30,279 bases of DNA from UBA6522 sp036231525. GTDB taxonomy: Bacteria; Pseudomonadota; Gammaproteobacteria; Steroidobacterales; Rariloculaceae. The notes below the pieces were generated by a model that saw nothing but the letters and a program-made list of their open reading frames with translations, ran no database searches and had not been told where the DNA came from. Every line of letters begins with the position of its first letter. The stretch's first letter is position 1. Below are positions 8,788 to 17,641 of the stretch, in pieces. Where the stretch lies: assembly GCA_036231525.1 (NCBI GenBank), contig JAZAGZ010000014.1:1-30279 (forward strand), in the 5' to 3' direction. Position numbers and translations under genes: made by a program.

Positions 8788-9357
8788 TCAGTCCTTCACC
8801 CGAGAAACATACTCGCCACTTCGGGTATCAACACGAATAACTTCTCCTTGCTCTACAAACAGCGGAACTCGAACAACCGCACCAGATTCTAGCGTCGCGG
8901 GTTTGATGCCGCCCTGAGCAGTATCACCCCGCACACCTGGATCCGTCTCGATAATGGTGAACTCAACAAAGTTTGGCGGAGTAACTAAAAGTGGGGAGCC
9001 ATTCCATAGTGTCACAAGACAAGTGTCTTCTTCCTTCAGCCACTGTTTGGCGTCAGCTACCGCCCTTTCATCAGCAGCAAGCTGCTCATACGTATCTGGG
9101 ACCATAAAATGCCAGAATTCCCCGTCAGTGTAGAGATATTGCATGTCCTGCTCATGTATATCAGCAGCCTCCACAGAGTCACCGGATTTAAAAGTTTTCT
9201 CCACAACCCGACCCGTCTTGAGGTTACGGATCTTCACCCTGTTGAACGCCTGGCCTTTACCCGGCTTCACAAATTCGTTCTCGATGATCGAACAAGGGTC
9301 GTTATCAATAAGAATTTTTAGTCCTCCGCGAAACTCGTTAGTGTTATAACTCGCCAT
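8788..9357 (-). CDS. efp: Elongation factor P
   Basis: EF-P binds between the P and E sites and relieves ribosome stalling at polyproline motifs. The 189-residue product has the three beta-barrel domains and the modification loop KPGKGQAF, whose Lys34 is the position lysylated in E. coli. The epmA and epmB genes flank it, so this modification is expected. The frame is open upstream to 9447, but MASYNTNEFRGGLK is the standard EF-P start and puts the modified lysine at 34, so I use the ATG at 9357. It is divergent from epmB (110 bases between starts) and convergent with epmA. A hydroxylase gene (epmC) is not seen here. Confidence 0.97.
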   Translation of the reverse strand: MASYNTNEFRGGLKILIDNDPCSIIENEFVKPGKGQAFNRVKIRNLKTGRVVEKTFKSGDSVEAADIHEQDMQYLYTDGEFWHFMVPDTYEQLAADERAVADAKQWLKEEDTCLVTLWNGSPLLVTPPNFVEFTIIETDPGVRGDTAQGGIKPATLESGAVVRVPLFVEQGEVIRVDTRSGEYVSRVKD

Positions 9358-9401
9358 AGATCTACCGATTGTTCTGATTGATGTGTAGTAAACAAGACGA
9401 G

Positions 9402-9412
9402 GGATAATATCC
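9402..9412. promoter_or_regulatory. Short palindrome in the efp/epmB divergent promoter region
   Basis: GGATAATATCC is a perfect 5-1-5 inverted repeat in the 110-base region between the divergent efp and epmB starts. It contains -10-like hexamers on both strands (GATAAT on plus, TATTAT on minus), so it may simply reflect back-to-back promoters. No convincing -35 element was found at standard spacing on either strand. Whether it is an operator or just paired -10 elements cannot be told by eye. Confidence 0.3.
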
Positions 9413-9467
9413 TCAAGTAACCAGGAAACGAACCCAACTGCGTTCAATCCATGCTTTTCTCATAGCA

Positions 9468-10481
9468 ATGTACAAATCGACCTCTCACAAACTAGCCAAA
9501 TTTGAAACTGTTGATTGGCAGCAATCTCTTCGTGAAGCAATTCGCACCCCCGCTGAGTTGCTGAGCATCTTGGAGCTTGATGCATCTGCTGTCGATGGAT
9601 TCGAGCCCACAGCAAAGGAATTTTCGTTGCTCGTACCCCGCTCTTTTGTAGCCAGAATGCGCAAGGGAGATCCTCAGGACCCCCTGCTTTTACAGGTGCT
9701 CCCAGAACAACGTGAACAGCTCAAAGTTACAGGTTTCATCCGTGATCCTCTCCAGGAAACCTGTTTGGCCCAACACGGGGTATTAAAGAAATATTCTGGC
9801 CGTGCCCTAATCGTGACAACTGGGGCCTGTCCAATCCATTGCCGCTACTGCTTCCGCAGACACTTCCCTTATTCGGATCAGATTGCGAGTAGGGATTACT
9901 GGGGCGGGGCTTTAAAGATACTCCAAAAAACGAAAGACGTTACAGAAGTTATTCTCTCAGGGGGAGACCCTCTCAGCCTAGTTGATCGCCGCCTCGCTGT
10001 GCTCGTCGATGAGATAGAAAAACTCGGCTTTGTAAACACGCTGAGACTCCACACCCGCTTTCCTATAGTTCTACCCGAGCGGGTGGGTGAGAATCTACTC
10101 AGCATCCTATCTAGGACTCAACTAAGCACGGTGATAGTTGTCCATTGTAATCATGCCAACGAAATTGATGATTCTGTGAGAACTGCTTTAAAGGAATTGA
10201 AGTCCACTGGAACCCAGTTATTGAATCAATCGGTATTATTGAACGGGATCAATGATGACGCTGATCGGCTAGAAAAACTCAGCCGAGTTTTATTCGACTG
10301 CGGTGTACTGCCCTACTACCTGCATCTGCTTGACCCGGTAGCCGGAACCGCACATTTTGAAGTCGAAGAGTCCCGCGCTCAGGAGCTAGTTACTCAGTTG
10401 CAACATCGTCTTCCCGGGTATCTAGTCCCACGACTGGTTCGTGAAGAACCGGGAGAGTTAAGCAAAACAATCGTCGCCTAG
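9468..10481 (+). CDS. epmB: EF-P beta-lysine biosynthesis enzyme EpmB (lysine 2,3-aminomutase-like)
   Basis: EpmB (YjeK) is a radical-SAM, pyridoxal-phosphate enzyme that converts L-lysine to (R)-beta-lysine, the substrate EpmA puts on EF-P. The 337-residue protein has the CxxxCxxC iron-sulfur motif at Cys121, Cys125 and Cys128 (TTGACPIHCRYCFRRHFPY). The ILSGGDPLSL segment and the C-terminal region YYLHLLDPVAGTAHFEV are typical of the aminomutase family. It is shorter than clostridial lysine 2,3-aminomutase and close to E. coli EpmB (342). The start at 9468 lacks an obvious Shine-Dalgarno. The ATG at 9451 meets a stop after four codons, so it is not the start. The placement beside efp and epmA makes the EF-P role firm. 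Confidence 0.95.
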   Translation: MYKSTSHKLAKFETVDWQQSLREAIRTPAELLSILELDASAVDGFEPTAKEFSLLVPRSFVARMRKGDPQDPLLLQVLPEQREQLKVTGFIRDPLQETCLAQHGVLKKYSGRALIVTTGACPIHCRYCFRRHFPYSDQIASRDYWGGALKILQKTKDVTEVILSGGDPLSLVDRRLAVLVDEIEKLGFVNTLRLHTRFPIVLPERVGENLLSILSRTQLSTVIVVHCNHANEIDDSVRTALKELKSTGTQLLNQSVLLNGINDDADRLEKLSRVLFDCGVLPYYLHLLDPVAGTAHFEVEESRAQELVTQLQHRLPGYLVPRLVREEPGELSKTIVA

Positions 10482-10525
10482 CCATCATAGGCACACCACC
10501 CCACAGGGGCACTAGGCCACCATAT

Positions 10526-11242
10526 TCAGTTCTCTTCCAGTCGAAAATGATAATTAAACGGTGTCCCCAACGTTCTTGCGTTACCCCAAAGAATATACAG
10601 GCTCTCTAGTGCATGAGCGTAGCGAATCGGTCCCAAATCAATGGGTTCAAGCCCGAGACCTTCAACAAGGGTTGCAACTGTGGCTTTTGCCTGAGCGTCA
10701 TTACCAGCTATTGGAACCGTGACGGGACCCCCGGTAGAGGCGGGATCCACCATCGTGACCCAATTCATGGTATTAAACGCCTTAACGACCCTCGCCTCGG
10801 GCGCCCACCGCTGAACCCACTCACCGTTTGAAGGATCAACCGAATAGTCTCTGAGACCATCGCCACCAACCATCCGTGGATTCGTTGGATCAATAACAAT
10901 TTTGCCTGATAGATCTCCTAGGTTAGCCACGACCACCTCAACCACATTCCAGGGAACAGCTAGCACCACAATATCTGCCTGAGCCGCTGCCTCTGACTGG
11001 CCGGTTGCAGACGCACTCCCTCCCGTCCGCGCAACTAGTTCTCGAACTTCTTCTCGGTTTGGGCTCCGGGATCCGTATACGATGTCGTGGCCCAAAATGG
11101 CAAACTCCGGTCCAAGCGCATGAGCAACCTCACCAGTCCCAATTATTGCGATTGTCTCCGCGAACGTCGTATTCGAATACAGCGACGTAAGTGCCAAAAC
11201 CCACAAGACATTGCTAACTGATTTGCTTAATAAAAAATGCAC
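10526..11242 (-). CDS. Signal-peptide-bearing NADP/F420-type Rossmann oxidoreductase
   Basis: The mature part looks like the NADPH-dependent F420 reductase (Fno)-like/NADP-oxidoreductase family: a Rossmann fold with IIGTGEVA (Gly35 and Gly37), a YGSRSP turn suited to an NADP 2'-phosphate, VVLAVPWNVV, and KAFNTMNW. The substrate is unknown. The oddity is the N terminus: MHFLLSKSVSNVLWVLALTS followed by YSNTTFA looks like a cleavable signal peptide ending at Ala28, immediately before the first Rossmann strand. The GTG at 11242 is the best start because GGAGG lies eight bases upstream; a TTG at 11257 would lengthen the signal region without that spacing. It lies 126 bases after parC on the same strand and converges with epmB. 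The family call is fair, the function is not known, and export is inferred. Confidence 0.75.
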   Translation of the reverse strand: MHFLLSKSVSNVLWVLALTSLYSNTTFAETIAIIGTGEVAHALGPEFAILGHDIVYGSRSPNREEVRELVARTGGSASATGQSEAAAQADIVVLAVPWNVVEVVVANLGDLSGKIVIDPTNPRMVGGDGLRDYSVDPSNGEWVQRWAPEARVVKAFNTMNWVTMVDPASTGGPVTVPIAGNDAQAKATVATLVEGLGLEPIDLGPIRYAHALESLYILWGNARTLGTPFNYHFRLEEN

Positions 11243-11362
11243 TTCGATTACCTCCAATCATTGTGGCTGGCCACCTTTTGGTTCTTATTAGTGAGCTGGG
11301 GCATACAGACCAATTCCAGCTTGACCCAGGTGGAGAGTTTGAAAATGGATTCTACCTCAGGC

Positions 11363-11391
11363 TTGATACTACTCCACGATGAGGCGGTCAA
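11363..11391 (-). promoter_or_regulatory. Possible sigma70-type promoter for the exported oxidoreductase gene
   Basis: On the minus strand TTGACC and TATCAA are separated by 17 bases. The -35 element lies inside the last codons of parC and the -10 element just after its stop. It would give a leader of roughly 110 bases before the GTG at 11242. The -10 match is only moderate (four of six), so this is tentative. Confidence 0.3.
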
Positions 11392-13600
11392 CCTTACGGT
11401 AACCTCGTGGAAGCGCTAACCCACGTCGCCCTCGTAACCCAAAATATTCATCGAGATCTGCTGGTTTCAGTGACATATGTCGTTGTCCAGAAATGACCCT
11501 TACAGACTGCCCCTCAGTAAAAGCGCATATAGCAATCATCTTTAGATCTAGCTTTCCGGGAAGGCTGAGAATTTTGTTCCCCTTACCGCGCGGAAGCTCG
11601 GGAAGCTCCTCAAGAGTACACACAAGGAATCTGCCATCACTGGATACCGCAGCGAGGTATTCGTTGTCCTCGCAGATCCTCGCTGCCGGCACAACTGTAA
11701 ATCCCCTCGGTACTGTCAAAGCAGTTTTTCCAGCCTTATTCCGTGAGTGAAGATCCTCAAGACTCACAATGAAACCGTAGCCTGCCGAAGAAGCTAGCAC
11801 CCAACGGTTATCATTTGTCCCTATGAGTACGGCCCTAAAACTCGCCCCATCAGGAGGCTTTAGCCGCCCCGAAAGTGGTTCCCCTTGCCCACGAGCCGAC
11901 GGTAGCGTGTGCGCTGGTAAACTGTAGGCTCGCCCCGTGCTGTCTATGAATAGTGCCAGTTGGTTACTTCGGCCAACGGCCGCAGCCAAAAACTGATCAC
12001 CGGAACGATAGCTGAGCGCCTCCACACCCACCTCATGACCCTTAGCAGCTCGAGCCCAGCCTCGCTCCGACAATACGACGGTGACAGGTTCGCTGGACAC
12101 CAACTCGGATTCATCCATTGCCTGTGCTGCATCACGTTCAACTATTACCGTACGTCTCTCGTCCCCGTGCTCTTCTGCAAGCACCAATAACTCTTCTTTT
12201 ATCAATTTTGTTAAGCGTGCCTTTGAACGCAGAGTTTTTTCTAGATCCAGCTTTTCCTCCGCGAGAATTTCCTGCTCACCGAAAATTTTCATCTCCTCGA
12301 GCTTTGCCAAGTGACGTAGACGGAGCTCTAGAATAGCCTCTGCCTGAGTATCGCTTAGCTTGAAACGCCGTATTAACACAGCCTTAGAGTCCTCTTCATT
12401 TCGGATGATCTTGATCACCGTATTAACATTGAGATACGCGACCAATAAACCATCGAGAATATGAAGCCGCTTGATAACTCGATCTAACCGATGGTTTAAA
12501 CGACGCTTGACAGTATCAATACGAAACTTGAGCCACCCCCCTAGAAAAGCCTTCAGTCCGAAGACAGCAGGTAGCCCATCAAGACCGATAACATTCAAAT
12601 TTACGCGCACCGTTCGCTCAAGATCTGTGGTTGCGAAGAGATGGCCCATAAGGCCATCGGTATCCACTCGATTCGACCGGGTTGTCAATACCAGCCGAGT
12701 GGGGTTTTCATGATCTGATTCATCGCGCAGATCCTCCATCATGGGCAGTTTCTTTGACCGCATCTGGGCTGCGATCTGCTCTAATACCTTCGCTCCAGAA
12801 ACTTGGTATGGCAGCTCCGTAATAATGATTTCACCGTCTTGAATCTCGTAACAAGCTCGAAGTTTTAGACTACCGTTGCCCGTCTTATAAATTGTCATAA
12901 TGTCCGTACGCGAAGAAATTAGCTCAGCACCTGTCGGGAAATCAGGCCCTTTGATATGTTTCATTAACTGACCGAGCGTAATTTGCGGCTGATCTAGAAG
13001 TCTAATTAACGCGCTGACGACCTCACGAACATTATGCGGTGGAACATCGGTCGACATACCAACGGCAATACCACTGGTACCGTTAAGCAATAAATTCGGT
13101 AACTGTGCAGGAAGCAAAGTAGGCTCCTGTAAAGTCCCATCGAAATTAGGAATCCAGTCAACGGTCCCCTGACCGAGTTCCGCAAGCAATACTTGTGCAT
13201 AGCGCGTCATTCGCGCTTCCGTGTAGCGCATGGCAGCAAAAGACTTGGGGTCATCCTGAGAGCCCCAGTTACCGTGGCCATCGATAATAGGGTATCGGTA
13301 TGAAAATGGCTGAGCCATATGCACCATCGCTTCATAACAGGCGGAGTCGCCATGGGGGTGGAACTTACCAATGACATCCCCCACCGCACGAGCTGCTTTC
13401 TTTGGTTTCGCAGACGCTGACATTCCAAGGTCGCTCATAGCGTAGACAATTCGCCTTTGCACCGGCTTCAGTCCATCCCCGATGTGCGGCAGCGCACGGT
13501 CTAGAATCACGTACATCGAGTAGTCGAGGTACGCCTTCTCCGTGAAAGTCGCGAGCGGGACTCGCTCGATCCCATCAAAGTTCAATTCCTGCTCTTTCAT
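11369..13600 (-). CDS. parC: DNA topoisomerase IV subunit A
   Basis: ParC is the DNA-cleaving subunit of topoisomerase IV, which unlinks daughter chromosomes. The 743-residue product is near the usual length (E. coli 752). The active-site tyrosine is Tyr126 in AAMRYTEARM. The quinolone-determining region reads HPHGDSACYEAM, with Ser86 and Glu90 at the positions of E. coli Ser80 and Glu84, that is, the unsubstituted form. The C-terminal third is the beta-pinwheel DNA-wrapping region, with degenerate repeats. The ATG at 13600 follows AGGTG at six bases. The gene follows parE by 62 bases on the same strand, so the two subunits are probably cotranscribed. ParC rather than GyrA is supported by this pairing and by the length. 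Confidence 0.96.
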   Translation of the reverse strand: MKEQELNFDGIERVPLATFTEKAYLDYSMYVILDRALPHIGDGLKPVQRRIVYAMSDLGMSASAKPKKAARAVGDVIGKFHPHGDSACYEAMVHMAQPFSYRYPIIDGHGNWGSQDDPKSFAAMRYTEARMTRYAQVLLAELGQGTVDWIPNFDGTLQEPTLLPAQLPNLLLNGTSGIAVGMSTDVPPHNVREVVSALIRLLDQPQITLGQLMKHIKGPDFPTGAELISSRTDIMTIYKTGNGSLKLRACYEIQDGEIIITELPYQVSGAKVLEQIAAQMRSKKLPMMEDLRDESDHENPTRLVLTTRSNRVDTDGLMGHLFATTDLERTVRVNLNVIGLDGLPAVFGLKAFLGGWLKFRIDTVKRRLNHRLDRVIKRLHILDGLLVAYLNVNTVIKIIRNEEDSKAVLIRRFKLSDTQAEAILELRLRHLAKLEEMKIFGEQEILAEEKLDLEKTLRSKARLTKLIKEELLVLAEEHGDERRTVIVERDAAQAMDESELVSSEPVTVVLSERGWARAAKGHEVGVEALSYRSGDQFLAAAVGRSNQLALFIDSTGRAYSLPAHTLPSARGQGEPLSGRLKPPDGASFRAVLIGTNDNRWVLASSAGYGFIVSLEDLHSRNKAGKTALTVPRGFTVVPAARICEDNEYLAAVSSDGRFLVCTLEELPELPRGKGNKILSLPGKLDLKMIAICAFTEGQSVRVISGQRHMSLKPADLDEYFGLRGRRGLALPRGYRKVDRLIVE

Positions 13601-13662
13601 TTATTCACCTGCATAGAGGATGATCTATTCTTCCTAAGTCAGAGTTACTAAAAGACTGTCTC

Positions 13663-15549
13663 CTAAACGTCAGCCAGATTGCCCTTTTCCTGGAGCCACG
13701 CCCTGCGGTCAGCGGAACGCTTCTTGGCAAGTAGCATATCTAACATCTGATCCGCTTTATCCTTGCCTGTCACCGTCAACTGAACTAACCGACGAGTTTC
13801 CCGTGCCATGGTTGTTTCCCGGAGCTGTGCCGGGTTCATTTCCCCGAGCCCTTTGAAACGGGTCACCACCAATTTACCTTTCTTTTTTTCTGCTTCGATC
13901 CTATCCAAGACCATATTTCGCTCCGCATCATCTAAGGCGTAAAAAACCTCCTTTCCAACATCGATGCGATAGAGGGGCGGCATTGCCACAAACACGTGGC
14001 CCGCTAGCACGAGACTCCTGAAATGACGCAGGAATAGTGCGCATAACAATGTTGCAATATGCAATCCGTCTGAATCTGCATCTGCCAAAATGCACACTTT
14101 GTTATAACGCAGATCGCCAAGCTTCTCGGATCCAGGATCGACGCCAAGCGCCACACTGATATTGTGCACCTCCTGAGAGCTTAATAGCTCAGCTGGCTCT
14201 ACCTCCCAGGTATTCAGTATCTTTCCACGCAGAGGCATGACGGCTTGGGTTTCTCGATCCCGTGCCTGCTTAGCTGAACCACCAGCCGAATCCCCTTCCA
14301 CCAGAAATAGTTCCGTCAGAGCCGGTTCCTGGCTAGTGCAGTCCGCAAGTTTACCCGGCAATGCTGGACCTGCGACCACCCGCTTACGCACAACTTTTTT
14401 TGAAGCTTTGAGTCGCGCCTGAGCATTGTTAATGGCCCCACGAGCAATTTCATCCCCTGTTTCTGGATGCTGATTAAGCCACAATGCAAAAGTATCTTTG
14501 ATGACACCACTAACAAAACCTGCGCATTCCCGAGACCCTAGACGTTCTTTTGTTTGCCCTGAAAACTGCGGGTCTTCCATTTTTACAGAGAGGATAAAAG
14601 CCACGCCTTCCCAAACGTCCTCGGGTGAAAGCTTAATTCCGCGCGGAAGAAGATTTCTAAACTCACAGAACTCCCGCAACGCTTCCGTCAAACCTGCTCG
14701 TAACCCATTAACATGCGTACCGCCCTGGGGAGTAGGAATGAGATTGACGTAGCTTTCGTTGACTGGCGTCGAATGATCTGTTCGCCACACAAGCGCCCAA
14801 TCCACAGCATCTTTCTTCCCCTGCAAACTCCCAGTAAAGGGCTGCTCTGGTAACCACTCCCCAAGATCTAACGTCTCCAGAAGATACTCTTCCAGCCCTC
14901 CGCTATACTGCCAACGCATTTTTTCCTTAGGTTTCTCAACTTCCAGACGTACGTCCAACCCAGGACAAAGAACAGCCTTAGCTCGTAATACGTGTTTCAA
15001 ACTAGGCAAGGAGATATGAGGGCTATCAAAATACTGTAAATCCGGCCAGAACCTCAGCGTTGTCCCAGTATTAGCTCTGCCGACCTTGCCTATAACCCTA
15101 AGCTTGCCACGACGTTTTCCACCGACGAAGCTCATAACGTATTCTTTCCCTTCACGACGAATCCGCACTTCCAGTTTTGTTGAAAGTGCATTTACAACAG
15201 AAACGCCGACACCGTGGAGTCCACCTGAGAAGCGATAATTCTTGTTCGAAAACTTACCGCCCGCGTGAAGTTTTGTAAGTATTAGTTCTACGCCCGGAAT
15301 TTTTTCTTTCGGGTGGATATCAACAGGCATGCCGCGCCCATCATCAGAAACCTCGAGTGAACCATCACTATAAAGTTTTACATCGACGCGCTTGGCATAA
15401 CCCTCAATAGCTTCATCGACGCTGTTATCAACGACTTCATGGGCGAGGTGATTTGGTCGTGCGGTGTCGGTATACATGCCCGGGCGACGACGCACAGGCT
15501 CCAAGCCGCTTAAGACCTCTATATCGGCAGCGCGATAATTTTTGCTCAT
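13663..15549 (-). CDS. parE: DNA topoisomerase IV subunit B
   Basis: ParE is the ATPase subunit of topoisomerase IV. The 628-residue product matches E. coli ParE (630) and is much shorter than GyrB. GHKL ATPase motifs are clear: DNSVDEAIEGYA, SDDGRGMPVDIHP and GLHGVGVSVVNALS. The TOPRIM domain follows with LVEGDSAGGSAKQARDR, PLRGKILN and DADSDGLHI. The C terminus ends in the typical RFKGLGEMNPAQLRETTM segment. The ATG at 15549 has AGGA close upstream. The gene lies 77 bases after the DUF3501 gene and 62 bases before parC. It may share transcripts with the rubrerythrin operon upstream, although no terminator or separate promoter could be assigned. The identification is firm. Confidence 0.97.
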   Translation of the reverse strand: MSKNYRAADIEVLSGLEPVRRRPGMYTDTARPNHLAHEVVDNSVDEAIEGYAKRVDVKLYSDGSLEVSDDGRGMPVDIHPKEKIPGVELILTKLHAGGKFSNKNYRFSGGLHGVGVSVVNALSTKLEVRIRREGKEYVMSFVGGKRRGKLRVIGKVGRANTGTTLRFWPDLQYFDSPHISLPSLKHVLRAKAVLCPGLDVRLEVEKPKEKMRWQYSGGLEEYLLETLDLGEWLPEQPFTGSLQGKKDAVDWALVWRTDHSTPVNESYVNLIPTPQGGTHVNGLRAGLTEALREFCEFRNLLPRGIKLSPEDVWEGVAFILSVKMEDPQFSGQTKERLGSRECAGFVSGVIKDTFALWLNQHPETGDEIARGAINNAQARLKASKKVVRKRVVAGPALPGKLADCTSQEPALTELFLVEGDSAGGSAKQARDRETQAVMPLRGKILNTWEVEPAELLSSQEVHNISVALGVDPGSEKLGDLRYNKVCILADADSDGLHIATLLCALFLRHFRSLVLAGHVFVAMPPLYRIDVGKEVFYALDDAERNMVLDRIEAEKKKGKLVVTRFKGLGEMNPAQLRETTMARETRRLVQLTVTGKDKADQMLDMLLAKKRSADRRAWLQEKGNLADV

Positions 15550-15626
15550 CTGTCCTGCCCTCGCCTCAAGCTGGCCGCTGTGCTCGATTGAACGAGGGTT
15601 CCCGATTGTAACGCTTGGAGGTTACG

Positions 15627-16211
15627 CTAATCGAGATCAGCCACCAGAGAATTTCTAACTACCGCGGAAACAGGGTCTACGAAATGGCGGTAGTTTGGGT
15701 GATCGATACCAATGCGCAGCTCAGCGCCATCCTTTAGTGCCTTCCTCATGATCAAAGCCAGTTCAAAGCGTACAAAGTGCACTGCTGAGGTTTTCTCCTC
15801 TGTCGCTCTCTCGAGATCCTCATCAGCAATCGCATAGATCCGGTCAAAACCTGACACCTGCACGTAGACTTTGCCCTCAATCCCTATAAGACGCATGAGC
15901 TCGCGCCGACGCTCCTCCGGATCTGGAAACTCCACCATAAATGTTGCTTTGAGATTAGAGCCATCAGGAATAAGTGGTACATACGCCTCCAACTCCTCAT
16001 TAATTGCTTCGGATTCGAAAATTTTCTCTATCCTTAGCATCTCTTGAACCTGGTACTGAACGGTAAGCTGATCCTCAAAGTAGAGAGTCGCGTTCGGACC
16101 CACGGCGACCTGACGATTTTGCTTGTGTGCAAGCACGCGCTCGCGAAATTCCGGGCGCGCCTCATGGTACTTCTCAAGACCCATCAGATCCGAAGCTTGG
16201 AGCTTTCTCAT
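15627..16211 (-). CDS. DUF3501 family protein
   Basis: This 194-residue protein matches the DUF3501 family as I recall it, opening MRKLQASDLMGLEKYHEARP and containing LYFEDQLTVQYQVQEMLRIE and VPLIPDGSNLKATFMVEFPD. It has no signal peptide, membrane helix or cysteine cluster, so it is probably a soluble cytoplasmic protein. Its biochemical function is unknown. Members of the family are recurrently encoded beside a rubrerythrin and a GlpC/HdrB-like iron-sulfur protein, exactly as here. It starts 34 bases after the iron-sulfur gene, so it is the third member of that operon and probably has a partner or accessory role in the same redox module. The family assignment is good; the function is open. 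Confidence 0.8.
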   Translation of the reverse strand: MRKLQASDLMGLEKYHEARPEFRERVLAHKQNRQVAVGPNATLYFEDQLTVQYQVQEMLRIEKIFESEAINEELEAYVPLIPDGSNLKATFMVEFPDPEERRRELMRLIGIEGKVYVQVSGFDRIYAIADEDLERATEEKTSAVHFVRFELALIMRKALKDGAELRIGIDHPNYRHFVDPVSAVVRNSLVADLD

Positions 16212-16245
16212 CAGTGTCGCTCTGTGTCCATATTAAGCGCCAAAC

Positions 16246-17592
16246 TCAAATACCGTACGCCCAGCGCAACAGTTGGATCGGATGGGTAGCCTCCTCCGAC
16301 TCCACTATCGAAGCAATCTGCTCGGCCGCCATCGGACAGTCGCTGGTGAAATGCTCAGCCTGTGCGTCCTTCACCTGTCGAGCGACTGGTTGGGCAATCT
16401 TTCTAGAAATCGCGTTGTATTTCTCCTTCACTGCATAAGTGCCATCGTGGCCTGAACACCGTTCGATGGCCTGCACCTGGGTATTCGGGATTAGTTCCAG
16501 AATGTCGCGAGTCTTTAGCCCAATGTTCTGGACCCTAAGGTGGCATGGAACTTGGTAACTCACCTTACCAAGGCTCTTCTGAAATACGGTTTTCAGTTTG
16601 CCAGCCTTGTGTCGAAGCATCAGGTATTCGAATGGGTCGAAAAAGGCGGCAGCAACCATCCTAACCTTTTCATCGTGCGGAAAAAGTAATGGCAACTCCT
16701 GCTTGAACATCAAAACACAAGACGGGATCGGTGCGACCAGATCCCAGCCTTTCTTCACCCATTTGGAAAGTTCCTCAATGTTGTCATTCTTATAACGCTC
16801 AATAGCTTCCAGATCCCCGAGTTCGAGCTTCGGCATACCGCAGCAACGTTCTCTTGCCGCCAGTTTGGTTGGAATACCGTTATGCTCAAAGACATGATTC
16901 AAATCCTCGACTAAATCAGGGTAATTCCGGTTCCCGTAGCATGTTGCGAAAATCAGAACTTTTCCGCGTGTACCATTTGCCGCAACAGCCTTTGCCTCCT
17001 GCAACTCCGCCTTCTGCCTCAACCGTCGCCGCGCTGTATCAGAATAATATTTCGGCACTGGTGCTTCATGATGCACGCCTAGTGTCCATTGGACAAAACG
17101 GCGACCAGCTTTAGATTGGTTGATAGCGTTGATAGTCTGGGCAACCACCGGAATCCCCGCCAAATTACCCACTGTATCGGTGGCACTCAGTAATTTGTCA
17201 CGCCAGCCGGGCTTGCCATCCTGGAACGCCTTGGCTTTTGCCCTCAACATGAGATGAGGGAAATCTACATTCCACTCATGAGGAGGAACGTAGGGACATT
17301 TTGTCATGTAGCACATATCACAGAGATAACAATGCTCCACAACATCCCAATACGCTTTTTTCGGGACCGAGTCGACTTCACCCGTCTCAGTCTCGTCCAC
17401 CATATCGAACAACGTTGGAAATGAGTTGCAGAGACTAAAACAGCGCCTACAACCATGACAAATATCAAAAACCCGCTCAAGTTCAGCGTCCAAAGATACC
17501 TGATCGCTAAAATTAGGGTCCCGCCAGTCAATGGCATGACGAGTCGGTGCCTCAAGGCTCCCTTCGCGGGGGATAGATTTCGTGTCGGTCAC
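16246..17592 (-). CDS. Two-[4Fe-4S] / CCG-domain iron-sulfur protein (GlpC/HdrB-like)
   Basis: The 448-residue protein resembles the iron-sulfur subunits of anaerobic glycerol-3-phosphate dehydrogenase and glycolate oxidase, and the HdrB/HdrD parts of heterodisulfide reductases. The N-terminal ferredoxin-like domain has two cysteine clusters: Cys45, 48, 51, 55 (CHGCRRCFSLC) and Cys88, 91, 94, 99 (CYLCDMCYMTKCP). The second has one extra residue before its last cysteine. The C-terminal half holds two CCG-type modules, ERCCGMP and a variant ERCSGHDG. No flavin-oxidase partner is adjacent. Instead it sits between a rubrerythrin and DUF3501, so it probably passes electrons within that module. The start is GTG at 17592 with only a weak Shine-Dalgarno. 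The fold call is firm; the substrate is unknown. Confidence 0.82.
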   Translation of the reverse strand: MTDTKSIPREGSLEAPTRHAIDWRDPNFSDQVSLDAELERVFDICHGCRRCFSLCNSFPTLFDMVDETETGEVDSVPKKAYWDVVEHCYLCDMCYMTKCPYVPPHEWNVDFPHLMLRAKAKAFQDGKPGWRDKLLSATDTVGNLAGIPVVAQTINAINQSKAGRRFVQWTLGVHHEAPVPKYYSDTARRRLRQKAELQEAKAVAANGTRGKVLIFATCYGNRNYPDLVEDLNHVFEHNGIPTKLAARERCCGMPKLELGDLEAIERYKNDNIEELSKWVKKGWDLVAPIPSCVLMFKQELPLLFPHDEKVRMVAAAFFDPFEYLMLRHKAGKLKTVFQKSLGKVSYQVPCHLRVQNIGLKTRDILELIPNTQVQAIERCSGHDGTYAVKEKYNAISRKIAQPVARQVKDAQAEHFTSDCPMAAEQIASIVESEEATHPIQLLRWAYGI

Positions 17593-17641
17593 TAGGAATT
17601 AGCGCCCTGCTAGGAGAAATACTACAAAGCAGGGCTAGGTT

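Noticed and set aside
9358..9447. N-terminal extension of EF-P to 219 residues
   Set aside because: MASYNTNEFR is the standard EF-P start and places the modified lysine at 34; the upstream part is the divergent promoter region.
10482..10525. Possible bidirectional terminator between epmB and the exported oxidoreductase gene
   Set aside because: There are small stems (GCCTA/TAGGC and CCCC/GGGG), but no T-run on either strand and the stems are short, so I could not call a terminator.
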